A DNA stretch of 64,000 bases from Afipia sp. Root123D2 (GCF_001425835.1 NZ_LMDP01000001.1:63476-127475), one strand, 5' to 3'. Shown: positions 17,736-26,391, numbered from the stretch's first letter. Made by a program: numbers and translations. The notes: a model not told the origin generated them from the letters alone.

Positions 17736-18863
17736 ATGAAAATTGCTATCGCGAAAGAAGTCGACGCCGGCGAGCCGCGCGTCGCGGCGACGCCCGATAC
17801 CGTGAAGAAATTCAAGGCGCTCGGAATCGATGTCGCCATTGAACCGGGAGCCGGCATCAAGTCCGGCCTCCTCGATGCGGATTTCACCGCCGCCGGTGCT
17901 GTTGTCAGCGCCGATGCGGTCAAGGACGCGGACATCGTGATCAAGGTGAAGCGGCCCGAGGCCGCCGAGCTTGCCAAATACAAGAAGGGCGCGCTCGTCA
18001 TCGCGATCATGGACCCGTATGGCAACGACGCCGCGCTTAAAGTGATGGCCGACGCCGGCGTCTCCGCGTTCGCGATGGAGCTGATGCCGCGCATCACCCG
18101 CGCGCAGGTGATGGACGTGCTGTCGTCGCAGGCCAACCTCGCCGGCTATCGCGCGGTGATCGAGGCCGCGGAAGAATTCGGCCGTGCTTTCCCGATGATG
18201 ATGACCGCGGCCGGTACCGTGCCCGCCGCCAAGGTGTTCGTGATGGGCGTCGGCGTTGCCGGCCTGCAGGCGATCGCAACCGCCCGCCGCCTCGGCGCCG
18301 TGGTCACCGCGACCGACGTTCGCCCCGCCGTGAAAGAGCAGGTCGAATCGCTCGGCGCTAAATTCCTCGCTGTCGAGGACGAGGAGTTCAAGCAGGCGGA
18401 GACCGCCGGCGGCTACGCCAAGGAAATGTCGAAAGAGTATCAGGCCAAGCAAGCCGCCCTGACGGCAGAGCACATCAAGAAGCAGGACATCATCATCACC
18501 ACGGCTTTGATTCCGGGCCGGCCCGCGCCGAAGCTGGTCAGCGCCGAGATGGTGAAATCCATGAAGCCCGGCTCCGTGCTGGTCGATCTCGCGGTCGAAC
18601 GCGGCGGCAACGTCGAGGGCGTCAAGTCCGGCGAAGTCACCAGCGTCGATGGCGTCAAGATCGTCGGCTTCCCGAACCTCGCGGGCCGGGTCGCGACGTC
18701 GGCCTCGAGCCTTTATGCGCGCAACCTGCTGTCGTTCATCGAAACGATGTTCGACAAGGAGAGCAAGTCGCTCGCGGTGAAATGGGACGACGAACTCGTG
18801 AAAGCCACGGCGCTGACCAGGGATGGCGCCGTCATTCATCCGAACTTCCTGCCGAAAGCATAG
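17736..18863 (+). CDS. pntAA: NAD(P) transhydrogenase alpha subunit part 1 (PntAA)
   Basis: Protein of 375 residues forming domain I, the soluble NAD(H)-binding part of proton-translocating transhydrogenase. Features are the N-terminal KIAIAKEVDAGEPRVAATPDTV, the Rossmann GxGVAGLQAIATARRLGAVV near 170-190 and the mobile-loop region ending near DGVKIVGFPNLAGRVATSAS. The complex transfers hydride between NADH and NADP+, driven by proton flow, and supplies NADPH. The alpha chain is split into two genes, as in Rhodospirillum rubrum. GGGAGG lies before the ATG. It is followed by pntAB after 9 bp. Confidence 0.95.
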   Translation: MKIAIAKEVDAGEPRVAATPDTVKKFKALGIDVAIEPGAGIKSGLLDADFTAAGAVVSADAVKDADIVIKVKRPEAAELAKYKKGALVIAIMDPYGNDAALKVMADAGVSAFAMELMPRITRAQVMDVLSSQANLAGYRAVIEAAEEFGRAFPMMMTAAGTVPAAKVFVMGVGVAGLQAIATARRLGAVVTATDVRPAVKEQVESLGAKFLAVEDEEFKQAETAGGYAKEMSKEYQAKQAALTAEHIKKQDIIITTALIPGRPAPKLVSAEMVKSMKPGSVLVDLAVERGGNVEGVKSGEVTSVDGVKIVGFPNLAGRVATSASSLYARNLLSFIETMFDKESKSLAVKWDDELVKATALTRDGAVIHPNFLPKA

Positions 18864-18872
18864 GAGAGCGCC

Positions 18873-19193
18873 ATGCACGGGATTGAGGCTGTCGATCCGT
18901 TTGTCTTTCGGTTGTCGATTTTCGTACTCGCCGTTTTCGTCGGCTATTTCGTGGTGTGGTCGGTGACGCCCGCGCTGCACACACCGCTGATGTCGGTGAC
19001 CAACGCGATTTCGTCGGTCATCGTGGTCGGCGCGCTGCTGGCCGTCGGTGTCGCCCTCGTCGGCAGCGACGAAGGTCCGCTATGGGCCCGCGCGTTCGGT
19101 TTTGTCGCGCTGATCTTCGCGTGCGTAAATATCTTTGGCGGTTTCCTTGTCACCCAGCGCATGCTGGCGATGTACAAGAAGAAGCAGAAGTGA
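18873..19193 (+). CDS. pntAB: NAD(P) transhydrogenase alpha subunit part 2 (PntAB)
   Basis: Protein of 106 residues with three membrane helices and the conserved VWSVTPALHTPLMSVTNAISSV and NIFGGFLVTQRMLAMYKKK elements of the domain II half carried by PntAB. It forms the proton channel with the membrane part of PntB. The start follows GGAGAGCGCC, 9 bp after pntAA. It ends 13 bp before pntB, so the three genes form one operon. The length is normal for the split-subunit form. Confidence 0.95.
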   Translation: MHGIEAVDPFVFRLSIFVLAVFVGYFVVWSVTPALHTPLMSVTNAISSVIVVGALLAVGVALVGSDEGPLWARAFGFVALIFACVNIFGGFLVTQRMLAMYKKKQK

Positions 19194-19206
19194 CGGGGCA
19201 GGGCAC

Positions 19207-20607
19207 ATGAACGCGAATATCTCGGCGCTGCTCTATCTGGTCGCAGGCGTCCTTTTCATTATGTCTCTGCGCGGGCTGTCGAGCCCGGCTTCCAGCCGTC
19301 AGGGCAATTTCTTCGGCATGATCGGCATGGCGATCGCGGTGGGCACCACGCTCGCCGCGCATCCGCCGGCCAGTGCGACGGGCTGGATCCTCGTGATCCT
19401 CGGCATTGCGATCGGCGGCGGCATCGGCGCGGTGATCGCCCGCCGGGTGCCGATGACCTCGATGCCCGAACTGGTCGCCGCCTTCCACTCGCTGGTCGGC
19501 ATGGCGGCGGTGCTGGTCGCGGCCGGTGCGTTCTACGCACCCGCGGCATTCGACATCGGCACGCGCGGCAACATCCACGCCTCCAGCCTCGTTGAAATGT
19601 CGCTCGGCGTCGCCATCGGCGCTCTGACCTTCACCGGTTCGGTGATCGCGTTCCTCAAGCTGTCGGGCCGGATGAGCGGCGCACCGATCATCCTGCCGGC
19701 GCGTCACATCATCAACATCGTGCTGGCGCTGGCGCTGGTGTTCTTCATCTACGGGCTGGTGTCGTCGCAGAGCCAGGTCGACTTCTGGTTGATCACCGTT
19801 ATCGCGCTGGTGCTCGGCGGCCTGCTGATTATCCCGATCGGCGGCGCCGACATGCCGGTCGTGATCTCGATGCTCAACTCGTATTCGGGCTGGGCGGCGG
19901 CCGGTATCGGCTTCACGTTGGGCAACTCGGCGCTGATCATTACCGGCGCGCTGGTCGGCTCGTCGGGCGCGATCCTGTCCTATATCATGTGCCACGCGAT
20001 GAACCGCTCCTTCATCTCGGTGATCCTCGGCGGCTTCGGCGGCGAGAGCGGCGGCCCTGCCGCGGCCGCCGGCGGCGAAGCGAGGCCGGTCAAGCTCGGC
20101 TCGGCGGACGACGCGGCCTTCATCATGAAGAACGCGCAGAAGGTTATCATCGTGCCGGGATACGGCATGGCGGTGGCGCAGGCCCAGCATGCCCTTCGTG
20201 AAATGGCCGACACGCTGAAGAAGGAAGGCGTCGAGGTGAAGTACGCGATTCATCCGGTCGCGGGCCGTATGCCCGGACACATGAACGTGCTGCTCGCCGA
20301 AGCCAACGTGCCTTACGACGAGGTGTTCGAACTCGAGGATATCAACTCGGAGTTTGCCCAGGCCGACGTCGCCTTCGTCATCGGCGCCAACGACGTCACC
20401 AACCCGGCGGCGGAAGAAGATCCGAAGTCGCCGATCTACGGCATGCCGGTTCTTCAGGTCTGGAAGGCCGGCACAGTGATGTTCATCAAGCGCTCGCTGG
20501 CGTCCGGCTATGCCGGCGTCGATAACCCGCTGTTCTATCGTGACAACACGATGATGCTGCTGGGCGATGCCAAGAAGATGGCCGAGAACATCGTCAAGGG
20601 AATGTAA
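19207..20607 (+). CDS. pntB: NAD(P) transhydrogenase beta subunit (PntB)
   Basis: Protein of 466 residues from the ATG at 19207; a longer frame upstream overlaps pntAB and is rejected because GGGGCAGG sits just before this ATG. The N-terminal half holds about nine membrane helices (domain II: GLSSPASSRQGNFFGMIGM, MPELVAAFHSLVGMAAVLVA, GGADMPVVISMLNSYSGWAAA). The C-terminal 180 residues are the NADP(H)-binding domain III, with VIIVPGYGMAVAQAQ, IHPVAGRMPGHMNVLLAEA and the GANDVTNPAA loop. It completes the proton-pumping transhydrogenase. A terminator follows directly. Confidence 0.96.
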   Translation: MNANISALLYLVAGVLFIMSLRGLSSPASSRQGNFFGMIGMAIAVGTTLAAHPPASATGWILVILGIAIGGGIGAVIARRVPMTSMPELVAAFHSLVGMAAVLVAAGAFYAPAAFDIGTRGNIHASSLVEMSLGVAIGALTFTGSVIAFLKLSGRMSGAPIILPARHIINIVLALALVFFIYGLVSSQSQVDFWLITVIALVLGGLLIIPIGGADMPVVISMLNSYSGWAAAGIGFTLGNSALIITGALVGSSGAILSYIMCHAMNRSFISVILGGFGGESGGPAAAAGGEARPVKLGSADDAAFIMKNAQKVIIVPGYGMAVAQAQHALREMADTLKKEGVEVKYAIHPVAGRMPGHMNVLLAEANVPYDEVFELEDINSEFAQADVAFVIGANDVTNPAAEEDPKSPIYGMPVLQVWKAGTVMFIKRSLASGYAGVDNPLFYRDNTMMLLGDAKKMAENIVKGM

Positions 20608-20636
20608 ACTAACCCCGCCTTTTACTCGCGGAAGTA

Positions 20637-20669
20637 AAAGAGGCCGTGCACAGCGCACGGCCTCTTTTT
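20637..20669. terminator. Terminator shared by pntB and the VOC gene
   Basis: A 13-bp perfect stem (20637-20649 with 20655-20667, loop ACAGC) ends in a T-run touching the stop codon of the opposite-strand gene at 20671. An A-rich left flank makes it usable in both directions. Confidence 0.9.
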
Positions 20670-20670
20670 G

Positions 20671-21054
20671 TTACGCCTTTGGTACCCGGTACAGTGCGCA
20701 AATCTTGTTGCCGTCCAGGTCGCGCAGATAGGCAAGATGCATCTTGACGCCGTTCATCTCGCGGATGCCGGGCGGATCCTCGCATGTTGTGGCACCATTC
20801 GCGATCCCCGTTGCATGCCAGGCATTGGCGTCTTCCGGCGAGTTCGCAAGAAAGCCGATGGTGCCGCCATTGGCAGGAGTGGCAGGTTTGCCGTCGATCG
20901 GCTTCGATACGGAAAACGTGCCGGTTTTGGTGCGATAAAAGACACGATGGCGATCGACAGCCCCCGGTGGCACCCCAAGCGTGCCCAGCAGTTTGTCGTA
21001 AAATGCTTTGGCTTTGTCGAGATCGTTCGTCCCGATCATGACGTGTGAGAACAT
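20671..21054 (-). CDS. VOC (glyoxalase/bleomycin resistance) family protein
   Basis: Protein of 127 residues from the ATG at 21054, with GGAAGG upstream; an in-frame TTG 18 bp earlier is less likely. It has the paired beta-alpha-beta-beta-beta modules of the vicinal oxygen chelate fold: FSHVMIGTNDLDKAKAFYDKLLG at the start and HLAYLRDLDGNKICALYRV at the end. Likely metal ligands include His4 and the late Glu/His positions, though not all are conserved. Members are glyoxalases, dioxygenases or resistance proteins; no specific activity is supported. It is alone and separated from pntB by the shared terminator. Confidence 0.85.
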   Translation of the reverse strand: MFSHVMIGTNDLDKAKAFYDKLLGTLGVPPGAVDRHRVFYRTKTGTFSVSKPIDGKPATPANGGTIGFLANSPEDANAWHATGIANGATTCEDPPGIREMNGVKMHLAYLRDLDGNKICALYRVPKA

Positions 21055-21174
21055 TTTTGCGCTTCCTTCCAAAAATAGTTCTTTTGGTTAAGGCATCCCG
21101 CTCCCGGGTGCAAATTTCCTCTGCGCTAGCCAGGCCCCTATGCCTTTTGCGATCGTGCCATTAGTGTTGAGCGT

Positions 21175-22275
21175 ATGAGCGCACAAACACATGTCCCGCG
21201 GTCAGCATGGATATTTCCCATGCTGGCCGTTTTGCTTGTGACGGCGACCCTGATCCCGTCGCTCGGCATTGGCTTCACGAATTCGCCTGCCGGGCTCGTG
21301 TTCGCGGCCGTGCTGCTGGTGATCCTGTTCGGCACGGTGTTCGCCGCAGTCTATCATGCCGAGGTGATCGCGCACCGCATCGGCGAGCCCTATGGCACGC
21401 TGCTGCTGACGATGGCCGTGACGATCATCGAAGTGGCGATGATTGCCACCATCATGCTCGGCGAGAAGGACGTCCCGACGCTGGCGCGCGACACGGTGTT
21501 CGCAGTGGTGATGATCGTGTGCAACGGCCTCGTCGGCCTTTGCATCCTGTCGGGCGGCCTGCGGTTTCGCGAGCAGACGTTTCAGGTCACCGGCGTCAAC
21601 GTCTTTCTCTGCGTTCTCATCGTGTTCGCGACCATCACGCTGATCCTGCCGAACTACACCCTGACCACGCCAGGTCCGGTCTATTCCCAGCTTCAGCTGG
21701 CTTTCGTCAGCGTGGTGACGATCATTCTCTACGGCGTGTTTCTCTATACCCAGACGATTCTCCATCGCGATTTCTTCATCGTCGAGAGCGATGACGATGA
21801 TGCTCACGCCCCGGCGAATTCGCGAATGATGGTGGTAAGCCTGGTGCTGCTGCTGGTCTCGCTGGGTGCCGTGGTGATGATGGCCAAGAAATTCTCGCTG
21901 GTGGTCGATGCCGGAGCGGCGCTGATCGGCGCGCCGCCGGCGTTCGCGGGTATCGTCGTTGCGCTGCTGGTGCTGTTGCCGGAGAGCGTGGCGGCGGTGG
22001 CCGCGGCCCGGAAAAACCAACTGCAAAAGAGCATCAATCTCGCGCTCGGCTCGTCGCTTGCGACCATCGGCCTGACCGTGCCCGCCGTTGCGGTGATGGC
22101 TTATGTGCTCGACAAAAATCTGGTACTCGGGCTTGGCCCTCAGGAAATGGTGCTGCTCATCATGACGATCCTGCTGAGCACCCTCACGCTCGGAACCGGC
22201 CGCAGCAACATCCTGTTCGGGATGGTCCATGTTCTGGTTTTTGCTGTTTTCATTTTTCTGGTGTTCGCTCCGTGA
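21175..22275 (+). CDS. ChaA-type calcium/sodium:proton antiporter
   Basis: Integral membrane protein of 366 residues with about 11 hydrophobic segments. It contains the two cation-exchanger alpha repeats: GEPYGTLLLTMAVTIIEVAMIATIML near 75-100, and LLPESVAAVAAARKNQLQKSINLALGSSLATIGLTVP near 265-300. An acidic loop (ESDDDDAH) separates the halves. The family (ChaA, CaCA superfamily) exports Ca2+, Na+ or K+ in exchange for protons and aids pH and salt tolerance. The start at 21175 has a weak upstream site (TTGAGCG). It is followed 13 bp later by a cupin gene, possibly cotranscribed. Confidence 0.88.
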   Translation: MSAQTHVPRSAWIFPMLAVLLVTATLIPSLGIGFTNSPAGLVFAAVLLVILFGTVFAAVYHAEVIAHRIGEPYGTLLLTMAVTIIEVAMIATIMLGEKDVPTLARDTVFAVVMIVCNGLVGLCILSGGLRFREQTFQVTGVNVFLCVLIVFATITLILPNYTLTTPGPVYSQLQLAFVSVVTIILYGVFLYTQTILHRDFFIVESDDDDAHAPANSRMMVVSLVLLLVSLGAVVMMAKKFSLVVDAGAALIGAPPAFAGIVVALLVLLPESVAAVAAARKNQLQKSINLALGSSLATIGLTVPAVAVMAYVLDKNLVLGLGPQEMVLLIMTILLSTLTLGTGRSNILFGMVHVLVFAVFIFLVFAP

Positions 22276-22288
22276 TGGAGGATGAGAC

Positions 22289-22573
22289 ATGACCCCTGCA
22301 AAATCGAACGTTCAGCACGATACGGCCGAGGTCCGCGTCACCGAATGGCGTCTCGCGCCGGGCAGCGCCACCGGCCGTCATATCCATGAGATGGACTACG
22401 TGATCGTTCCGATCACCACGGGCGAGATGACGATCGTCGGGCCTGACGGTGCGCGGTCGAAGGCGCCGATCACCACTGGGCAATCCTATGTCCGGAAAGC
22501 CGGTGTCGAACACGACGTTCTCAACGAGACCGGCAGTGAAATCGTGTTCCTCGAAATCGAGCTGAAGCCCTGA
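22289..22573 (+). CDS. Small cupin-domain protein
   Basis: Protein of 94 residues forming one cupin barrel. Motif 1 is recognisable (GSATGRHIHEMDYVIVPITTGEMTI) with metal-ligand candidates His31, His33 and Asp36 in place of the usual Glu; motif 2 is GVEHDVLNETGSEIVFLEI. The spacing fits the small single-domain cupins found in many bacteria, whose substrates are largely unknown. A GGAGGATGAG site precedes the ATG. It lies 13 bp after the ChaA-type gene, so they may share a transcript, but no functional link is evident. Confidence 0.8.
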   Translation: MTPAKSNVQHDTAEVRVTEWRLAPGSATGRHIHEMDYVIVPITTGEMTIVGPDGARSKAPITTGQSYVRKAGVEHDVLNETGSEIVFLEIELKP

Positions 22574-22672
22574 TTGTGATGACAGGCTCAGGCCGGGTCT
22601 GGCCGTTGGTCGGCACATGACGGTGCCGTCGGCTTCCACTTCAAGGCCACTCAAGCTGCTGTGATGGAAAAC

Positions 22673-22709
22673 CGCGATGGATCGGTCGGTTTGCCACCGA
22701 TCCGTCGCG
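22673..22709. repeat. Long inverted repeat between the cupin gene and the anchored hypothetical gene
   Basis: CGCGATGGATCGGT (22673-22686) pairs with ACCGATCCGTCGCG (22696-22709) over 14 positions with one T-G wobble, around a 9-base loop. No T-run follows, so termination is doubtful. It lies about 65 bp before the next start and could be a leader structure or a protein-binding palindrome. Confidence 0.55.
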
Positions 22710-22775
22710 ATTGATCCCTCAATCGGCCCTAAAGTTCCAGCATCTGATCGCTGGACCGGGGGAGTGCGGTTGGCA

Positions 22776-23636
22776 ATGATCAAGAAGTTTCTATCGAAGT
22801 ACATTTTGGAAGTGATACCGTCGATCGTGGCGACGGTGGTCGGCGCGTACATCGTCACGCACTACATCAACAACAAGCCGGACGCCGATAAGCCGCCGGC
22901 GACGGTCTCGGCCCCGGCAAAAGCCGTACCCGAGCTGGCCAAGAACACGGACGTGAAGGCGGCTGACGTCAAAAAAACTGACATTGCCAAAGCCGAACCT
23001 AAATCCGAGCCGGCAAAGCCGGCGGTAAAATCTGCGAGCCGCTCCTCCGACAAGCTTTCTGACAAAGCAGAGAAGTCAGAGGAGAAGTCCGGGGACGCCG
23101 CGAGCCTGCGTCATCGTCAGCCTGTCCGCGAGGTGAAGGACGAGGCCCGGGAGAAGGCAGCCGTCAGGGCACCGGCCGAGCCCGCCCGCGAGGCCGAGGG
23201 CCGCGATGCCAATGACCTCGCCCGCGATGCGCTGGCGCGGCTGCGCGGCAGCACCGAGCCGCCCAAGCCCGCCGGCGTTGCACGCACACCGGAGGCTCCG
23301 CGTGTCGAGGAGGCTGCGCGTTCGCAGCCCGAGCGGTCGCCGGTGAAAGTGGTCTACGCACCGGCCGGCAATGCGACACAGGCTCCGGCATTGCCGGCGG
23401 TACCGACCGCGCGGCAGGAAGCGGCCGTCCCGCCGATGGCGCCGCCGGTGACCATCGCACCGCCGCCACAGCAGATCCCGTCATACGCCAGCGATCCGGT
23501 TGCGAGGCTGGACGATTCACCCCGATTGGTGCCGCCGGCGGATGTCCCGATCCGGACGGGTGAGCGCTCCACGTCAGTCGCGGAGGATGTGATGTCGGCC
23601 GCGGAGTCGGTGTTCCAGGCGATGGTGCCGCACTAG
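22776..23636 (+). CDS. Membrane-anchored Lys/Ala/Pro-rich hypothetical protein
   Basis: I do not recognise a family. From the ATG at 22776 (GGGGGAG about 12 bases upstream) the protein has 286 residues; GTG or TTG starts a few codons earlier are possible. Residues about 8-30 (YILEVIPSIVATVVGAYIV) form a membrane helix after a basic start, so the rest should face the periplasm. The next 110 residues are rich in Lys, Ala, Asp and Ser, the middle in Ala and Arg, the end in Pro and Ala. No cysteines, catalytic motif or repeat with a fixed period is visible. A structural or envelope role is possible but unproved. Confidence 0.7.
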   Translation: MIKKFLSKYILEVIPSIVATVVGAYIVTHYINNKPDADKPPATVSAPAKAVPELAKNTDVKAADVKKTDIAKAEPKSEPAKPAVKSASRSSDKLSDKAEKSEEKSGDAASLRHRQPVREVKDEAREKAAVRAPAEPAREAEGRDANDLARDALARLRGSTEPPKPAGVARTPEAPRVEEAARSQPERSPVKVVYAPAGNATQAPALPAVPTARQEAAVPPMAPPVTIAPPPQQIPSYASDPVARLDDSPRLVPPADVPIRTGERSTSVAEDVMSAAESVFQAMVPH

Positions 23637-23673
23637 CTGCCCACACCGGTCGCTTGCCGCTTTCACCGAGAAC

Positions 23674-24792
23674 TCAGGTCCGGCGCGGCGCGGCCTTCTC
23701 GGGGATGGTGTTGGTCTCGACGTCGACGGTGTCGAGAAATTCCCGCACCGTGAATACCTGGCCGATATTGACAGGCACATAGCCCGGCAGATCGGCGACG
23801 GCGTTGTGGAATTCGTCGCCCTTCATGACATCGAGCACGCGCTGCATCGCCTCGGTCTCGAGGAACGAGCGGCGACAGACGAAAAAATAATCCTCGGTCA
23901 GCAGACGAACGAAATCGAGCCCGAACAGTCGTGCCGCGGCCTCGACGCCGAAGGCGACATCGGCCATGTCGCTTGCGACATAGGCCGCGACGGCGGCATG
24001 GGTAAACTCGATCCGCTGCGCACCGTTGATTTTGCCCTCCTCGATGTTGCTGGCACCGAGTAATTGATTGAACAACTGGCGCGTGCCTGAATCGGGATCG
24101 CGGTTGACGAAGCGCGCCTTGCACTCGACCAGCTCCTTCAGCGACGTGATGCCGAGCGGATTGCCGGGCTTCACCATCAGTCCCATCTCGCGGGTCACGA
24201 AGCTGATCACGCGATGCTCGCGCAGGTCGAGCCATTCCTTGCAGTCGGTCACGGCCTCATGGCGCAGCTTGCCGCGCGGCAGATGAACGCCGGACAGGTC
24301 GCAGGCGTCCTGCGCCAGCGAGATCAGGGAATTCTGGTTGGAGACATAGCGCAGATCGACGCCGATGCCGGGTGTGCGGTCGAGCAATTCGCGCAGCTTG
24401 GGCACCGCGAAACCGTGGCTGGCGTGAACGCGGATCACGGATGGATGCTGATGCAGGAACGGTTTGATCTCGGTGACGAGTTCCTGTGACAGGTTCTGGA
24501 GCTGCGGGCCGAGACGCGCTTCGAGGCGCTGGCCGGCCCAGACCAGTTTTTCACCAAAGGCGGTGAGCGTTGTGCCCTTGCCGCGATGACGCTCGACCAG
24601 CGGCACGCCAAAAAAGTCCGACCACTGCTCGATCAGATTCCACACGTGCCGATAGGACAGGTGGGCGTGATCGGCCGCGCTGGTGAGTTTTCCGGTTTTC
24701 CGGATCTCATTGAGAATGCCGAGCATGACGATGGCGGTCTGCGGACTGCCATCCTTATGGAAACGCCAGATGGTCTCGATTTCAATATGCAT
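23674..24792 (-). CDS. ModE-like HTH regulator with periplasmic-binding-protein-like domain
   Basis: Protein of 372 residues. Residues about 1-95 form a ModE/LysR-type winged helix (GILNEIRKTGKLTSAADHAHLSYRHVWNLIEQW, then FGVPLVERHRGKGTTLTAFGEKL). Residues about 110-350 resemble a type II periplasmic-binding-protein fold used as a sensor (RVHASHGFAVPKLRELL, FVNRDPDSGTRQLFNQLL, DMADVAFGVEAAA). Relatives respond to oxyanions such as molybdate or to small ligands. The gene is divergent from an aldehyde dehydrogenase gene, with an 18-bp palindrome between the starts, so it likely controls that gene. The ligand is not determined. Confidence 0.85.
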   Translation of the reverse strand: MHIEIETIWRFHKDGSPQTAIVMLGILNEIRKTGKLTSAADHAHLSYRHVWNLIEQWSDFFGVPLVERHRGKGTTLTAFGEKLVWAGQRLEARLGPQLQNLSQELVTEIKPFLHQHPSVIRVHASHGFAVPKLRELLDRTPGIGVDLRYVSNQNSLISLAQDACDLSGVHLPRGKLRHEAVTDCKEWLDLREHRVISFVTREMGLMVKPGNPLGITSLKELVECKARFVNRDPDSGTRQLFNQLLGASNIEEGKINGAQRIEFTHAAVAAYVASDMADVAFGVEAAARLFGLDFVRLLTEDYFFVCRRSFLETEAMQRVLDVMKGDEFHNAVADLPGYVPVNIGQVFTVREFLDTVDVETNTIPEKAAPRRT

Positions 24793-24804
24793 CGGGCACC
24801 ATAT

Positions 24805-24822
24805 TATGAAATTGATTTCATA
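24805..24822. promoter_or_regulatory. 18-bp palindromic operator between regulator and aldehyde dehydrogenase
   Basis: TATGAAAT-TG-ATTTCATA is a perfect inverted repeat in an AT-rich island, 12 bp upstream of the regulator start and 81 bp before the dehydrogenase start. Position and symmetry fit the binding site of the adjacent ModE-like protein. The sequence is not the classical ModE box, so specificity is inferred only from location. Confidence 0.6.
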
Positions 24823-24903
24823 TTAGAGGCGGTTTATCTCACATCTTTTCATATTTACTCTGGCATATTCAATACCCATTTTAGGATGAGATGCGGAGGA
24901 AAT

Positions 24904-26391
24904 ATGATGTCAATTGCATATGACGATGACCAAACCACATCCGTCCCGGCCGTTGTCGAGCACAAGCTGCTGCTGATCGACGGACGCCACGTCGAGCCTG
25001 CGTCCGGGCGCTTCTTCAAGACCCTGAACCCGGCGACCGGCGAGGTGATCGCCACCGTCGCGGAAGGCGACGAGGTCGACGTTGATCGCGCCGTCGCCGC
25101 GGCACGCCGCGCCTTCGAGGGACCGTGGCGGACGATGCGCGCCGCCGAGCGCGGCCACATCCTGTTCAGGCTTGCCGAATTGATGAAGCAGCACGCCGAT
25201 GAAATCGCCGACCTGGAGAGCCGCGACGCCGGCAAGCCGATCGCCGGTGTGCTGCGGCAGGATCTTCCCGCCGCTATCGACACGCTGACCTATTACGCCG
25301 GATGGGCCGACAAGATTCACGGCGAGGTGGTGTCCACCCGCAGCGACGCGCTGACCTATACGATGCGCGAGCCGGTCGGTGTCGTGGGTGCCATCGTGCC
25401 GTGGAATTTCCCGCTGATGATCGGGATGTGGAAACTCGCGCCGGCGCTCGCCTGCGGCTGTACCATTGTCATGAAGCCTGCCGAACTCACGTCGCTGTCG
25501 GCGCTGCTGATCGGCGAACTGGCGCTCGAGGCCGGATTGCCACCGGGCGTGCTCAACATCGTCACCGGTCCGGGTCGCGTCGTCGGCGACGCGATGGTCA
25601 ATCACCCGGACATCGACAAGATCACCTTCACCGGCTCGCCCGGGGTGGGGCGCGGAATCATGCGCGGCGCCGCCGGCAACTTCAAACGCGTGTCGCTGGA
25701 GCTTGGCGGCAAGTCGGCCAACGTGATTTTCGACGATGCCGATCTCGATGCCGCGACCAAGGCCGCGGCTTCCGGCATCTTTTTCAACGCCGGCCAGGTC
25801 TGTTCGGCGGGGTCGCGCGTGCTCGCGCACGAGAAGGTCTATGACGAAGTGGTCGAACGGCTGACCGCGCGCGCGAAGTCGATTCGCATGGGCGATCCGG
25901 CAGATCGCGCCACCGCGCTCGGTCCGGTGATTTCCGAGAAGCAGATGAAGAGCATTCTCGACTATGTCGATATCGGCCGGAACGAAGGCGCGACGCTGAC
26001 TACTGGTGGCAAGCGCATCGGCGAGCGCGGCTACTTCATCAGCCCCGCGGTGTTCGCCAACGTCAAACACGAGATGCGGATTTCGCAGGAGGAGATCTTC
26101 GGCCCCGTCGTTAGCGTCATCAAGTTCAAGGATGAAGCGGACGCGCTGCGGATCGCCAACGGCACGGCGTACAGCCTCGCCGCCGGCGTCTGGAGCCGCG
26201 ACATCGGCCGTGTCCAGCGTTTCGCCAGGAAGGTTCGTGCCGGCACGGTTTGGATCAACACTTACGGCTACACCGATGTGCGGTTGCCGTGGGGCGGTGA
26301 GCGCGATTCAGGTCTGGGCCGTGAACACGGCACCGCCGCGATCGAGAATTTCACCGAGCCGAAAGCGGTGTGGATGAATCTGAACGTCTGA
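24904..26391 (+). CDS. NAD(P)-dependent aldehyde dehydrogenase
   Basis: Protein of 495 residues from the ATG at 24904, set by GGAGGA at 24895-24900. It shows the full ALDH pattern: VPWNFPLMIGMWKLAPAL, the FTGSPGVGRGI nucleotide loop, LELGGKSAN with the general-base Glu, and FNAGQVCSAGSRVL with the catalytic Cys. The C-terminal PWGGERDSGLGREHG is also typical. It oxidises an aldehyde to a carboxylate with NAD(P)+. Sequence features are closest to broad-range or betaine/phenylacetaldehyde-type enzymes, so no substrate is claimed. A palindrome and a divergent ModE-like regulator upstream suggest inducible control. The stop lies inside a tandem repeat. Confidence 0.92.
   Translation: MMSIAYDDDQTTSVPAVVEHKLLLIDGRHVEPASGRFFKTLNPATGEVIATVAEGDEVDVDRAVAAARRAFEGPWRTMRAAERGHILFRLAELMKQHADEIADLESRDAGKPIAGVLRQDLPAAIDTLTYYAGWADKIHGEVVSTRSDALTYTMREPVGVVGAIVPWNFPLMIGMWKLAPALACGCTIVMKPAELTSLSALLIGELALEAGLPPGVLNIVTGPGRVVGDAMVNHPDIDKITFTGSPGVGRGIMRGAAGNFKRVSLELGGKSANVIFDDADLDAATKAAASGIFFNAGQVCSAGSRVLAHEKVYDEVVERLTARAKSIRMGDPADRATALGPVISEKQMKSILDYVDIGRNEGATLTTGGKRIGERGYFISPAVFANVKHEMRISQEEIFGPVVSVIKFKDEADALRIANGTAYSLAAGVWSRDIGRVQRFARKVRAGTVWINTYGYTDVRLPWGGERDSGLGREHGTAAIENFTEPKAVWMNLNV

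Noticed and set aside
23674-24792. Reading the 372-residue regulator as a molybdate transporter regulator ModE
   Set aside because: Only the HTH half is ModE-like. The C-terminal half resembles a binding protein rather than the TOBE molybdate domain, and no mod genes are nearby.
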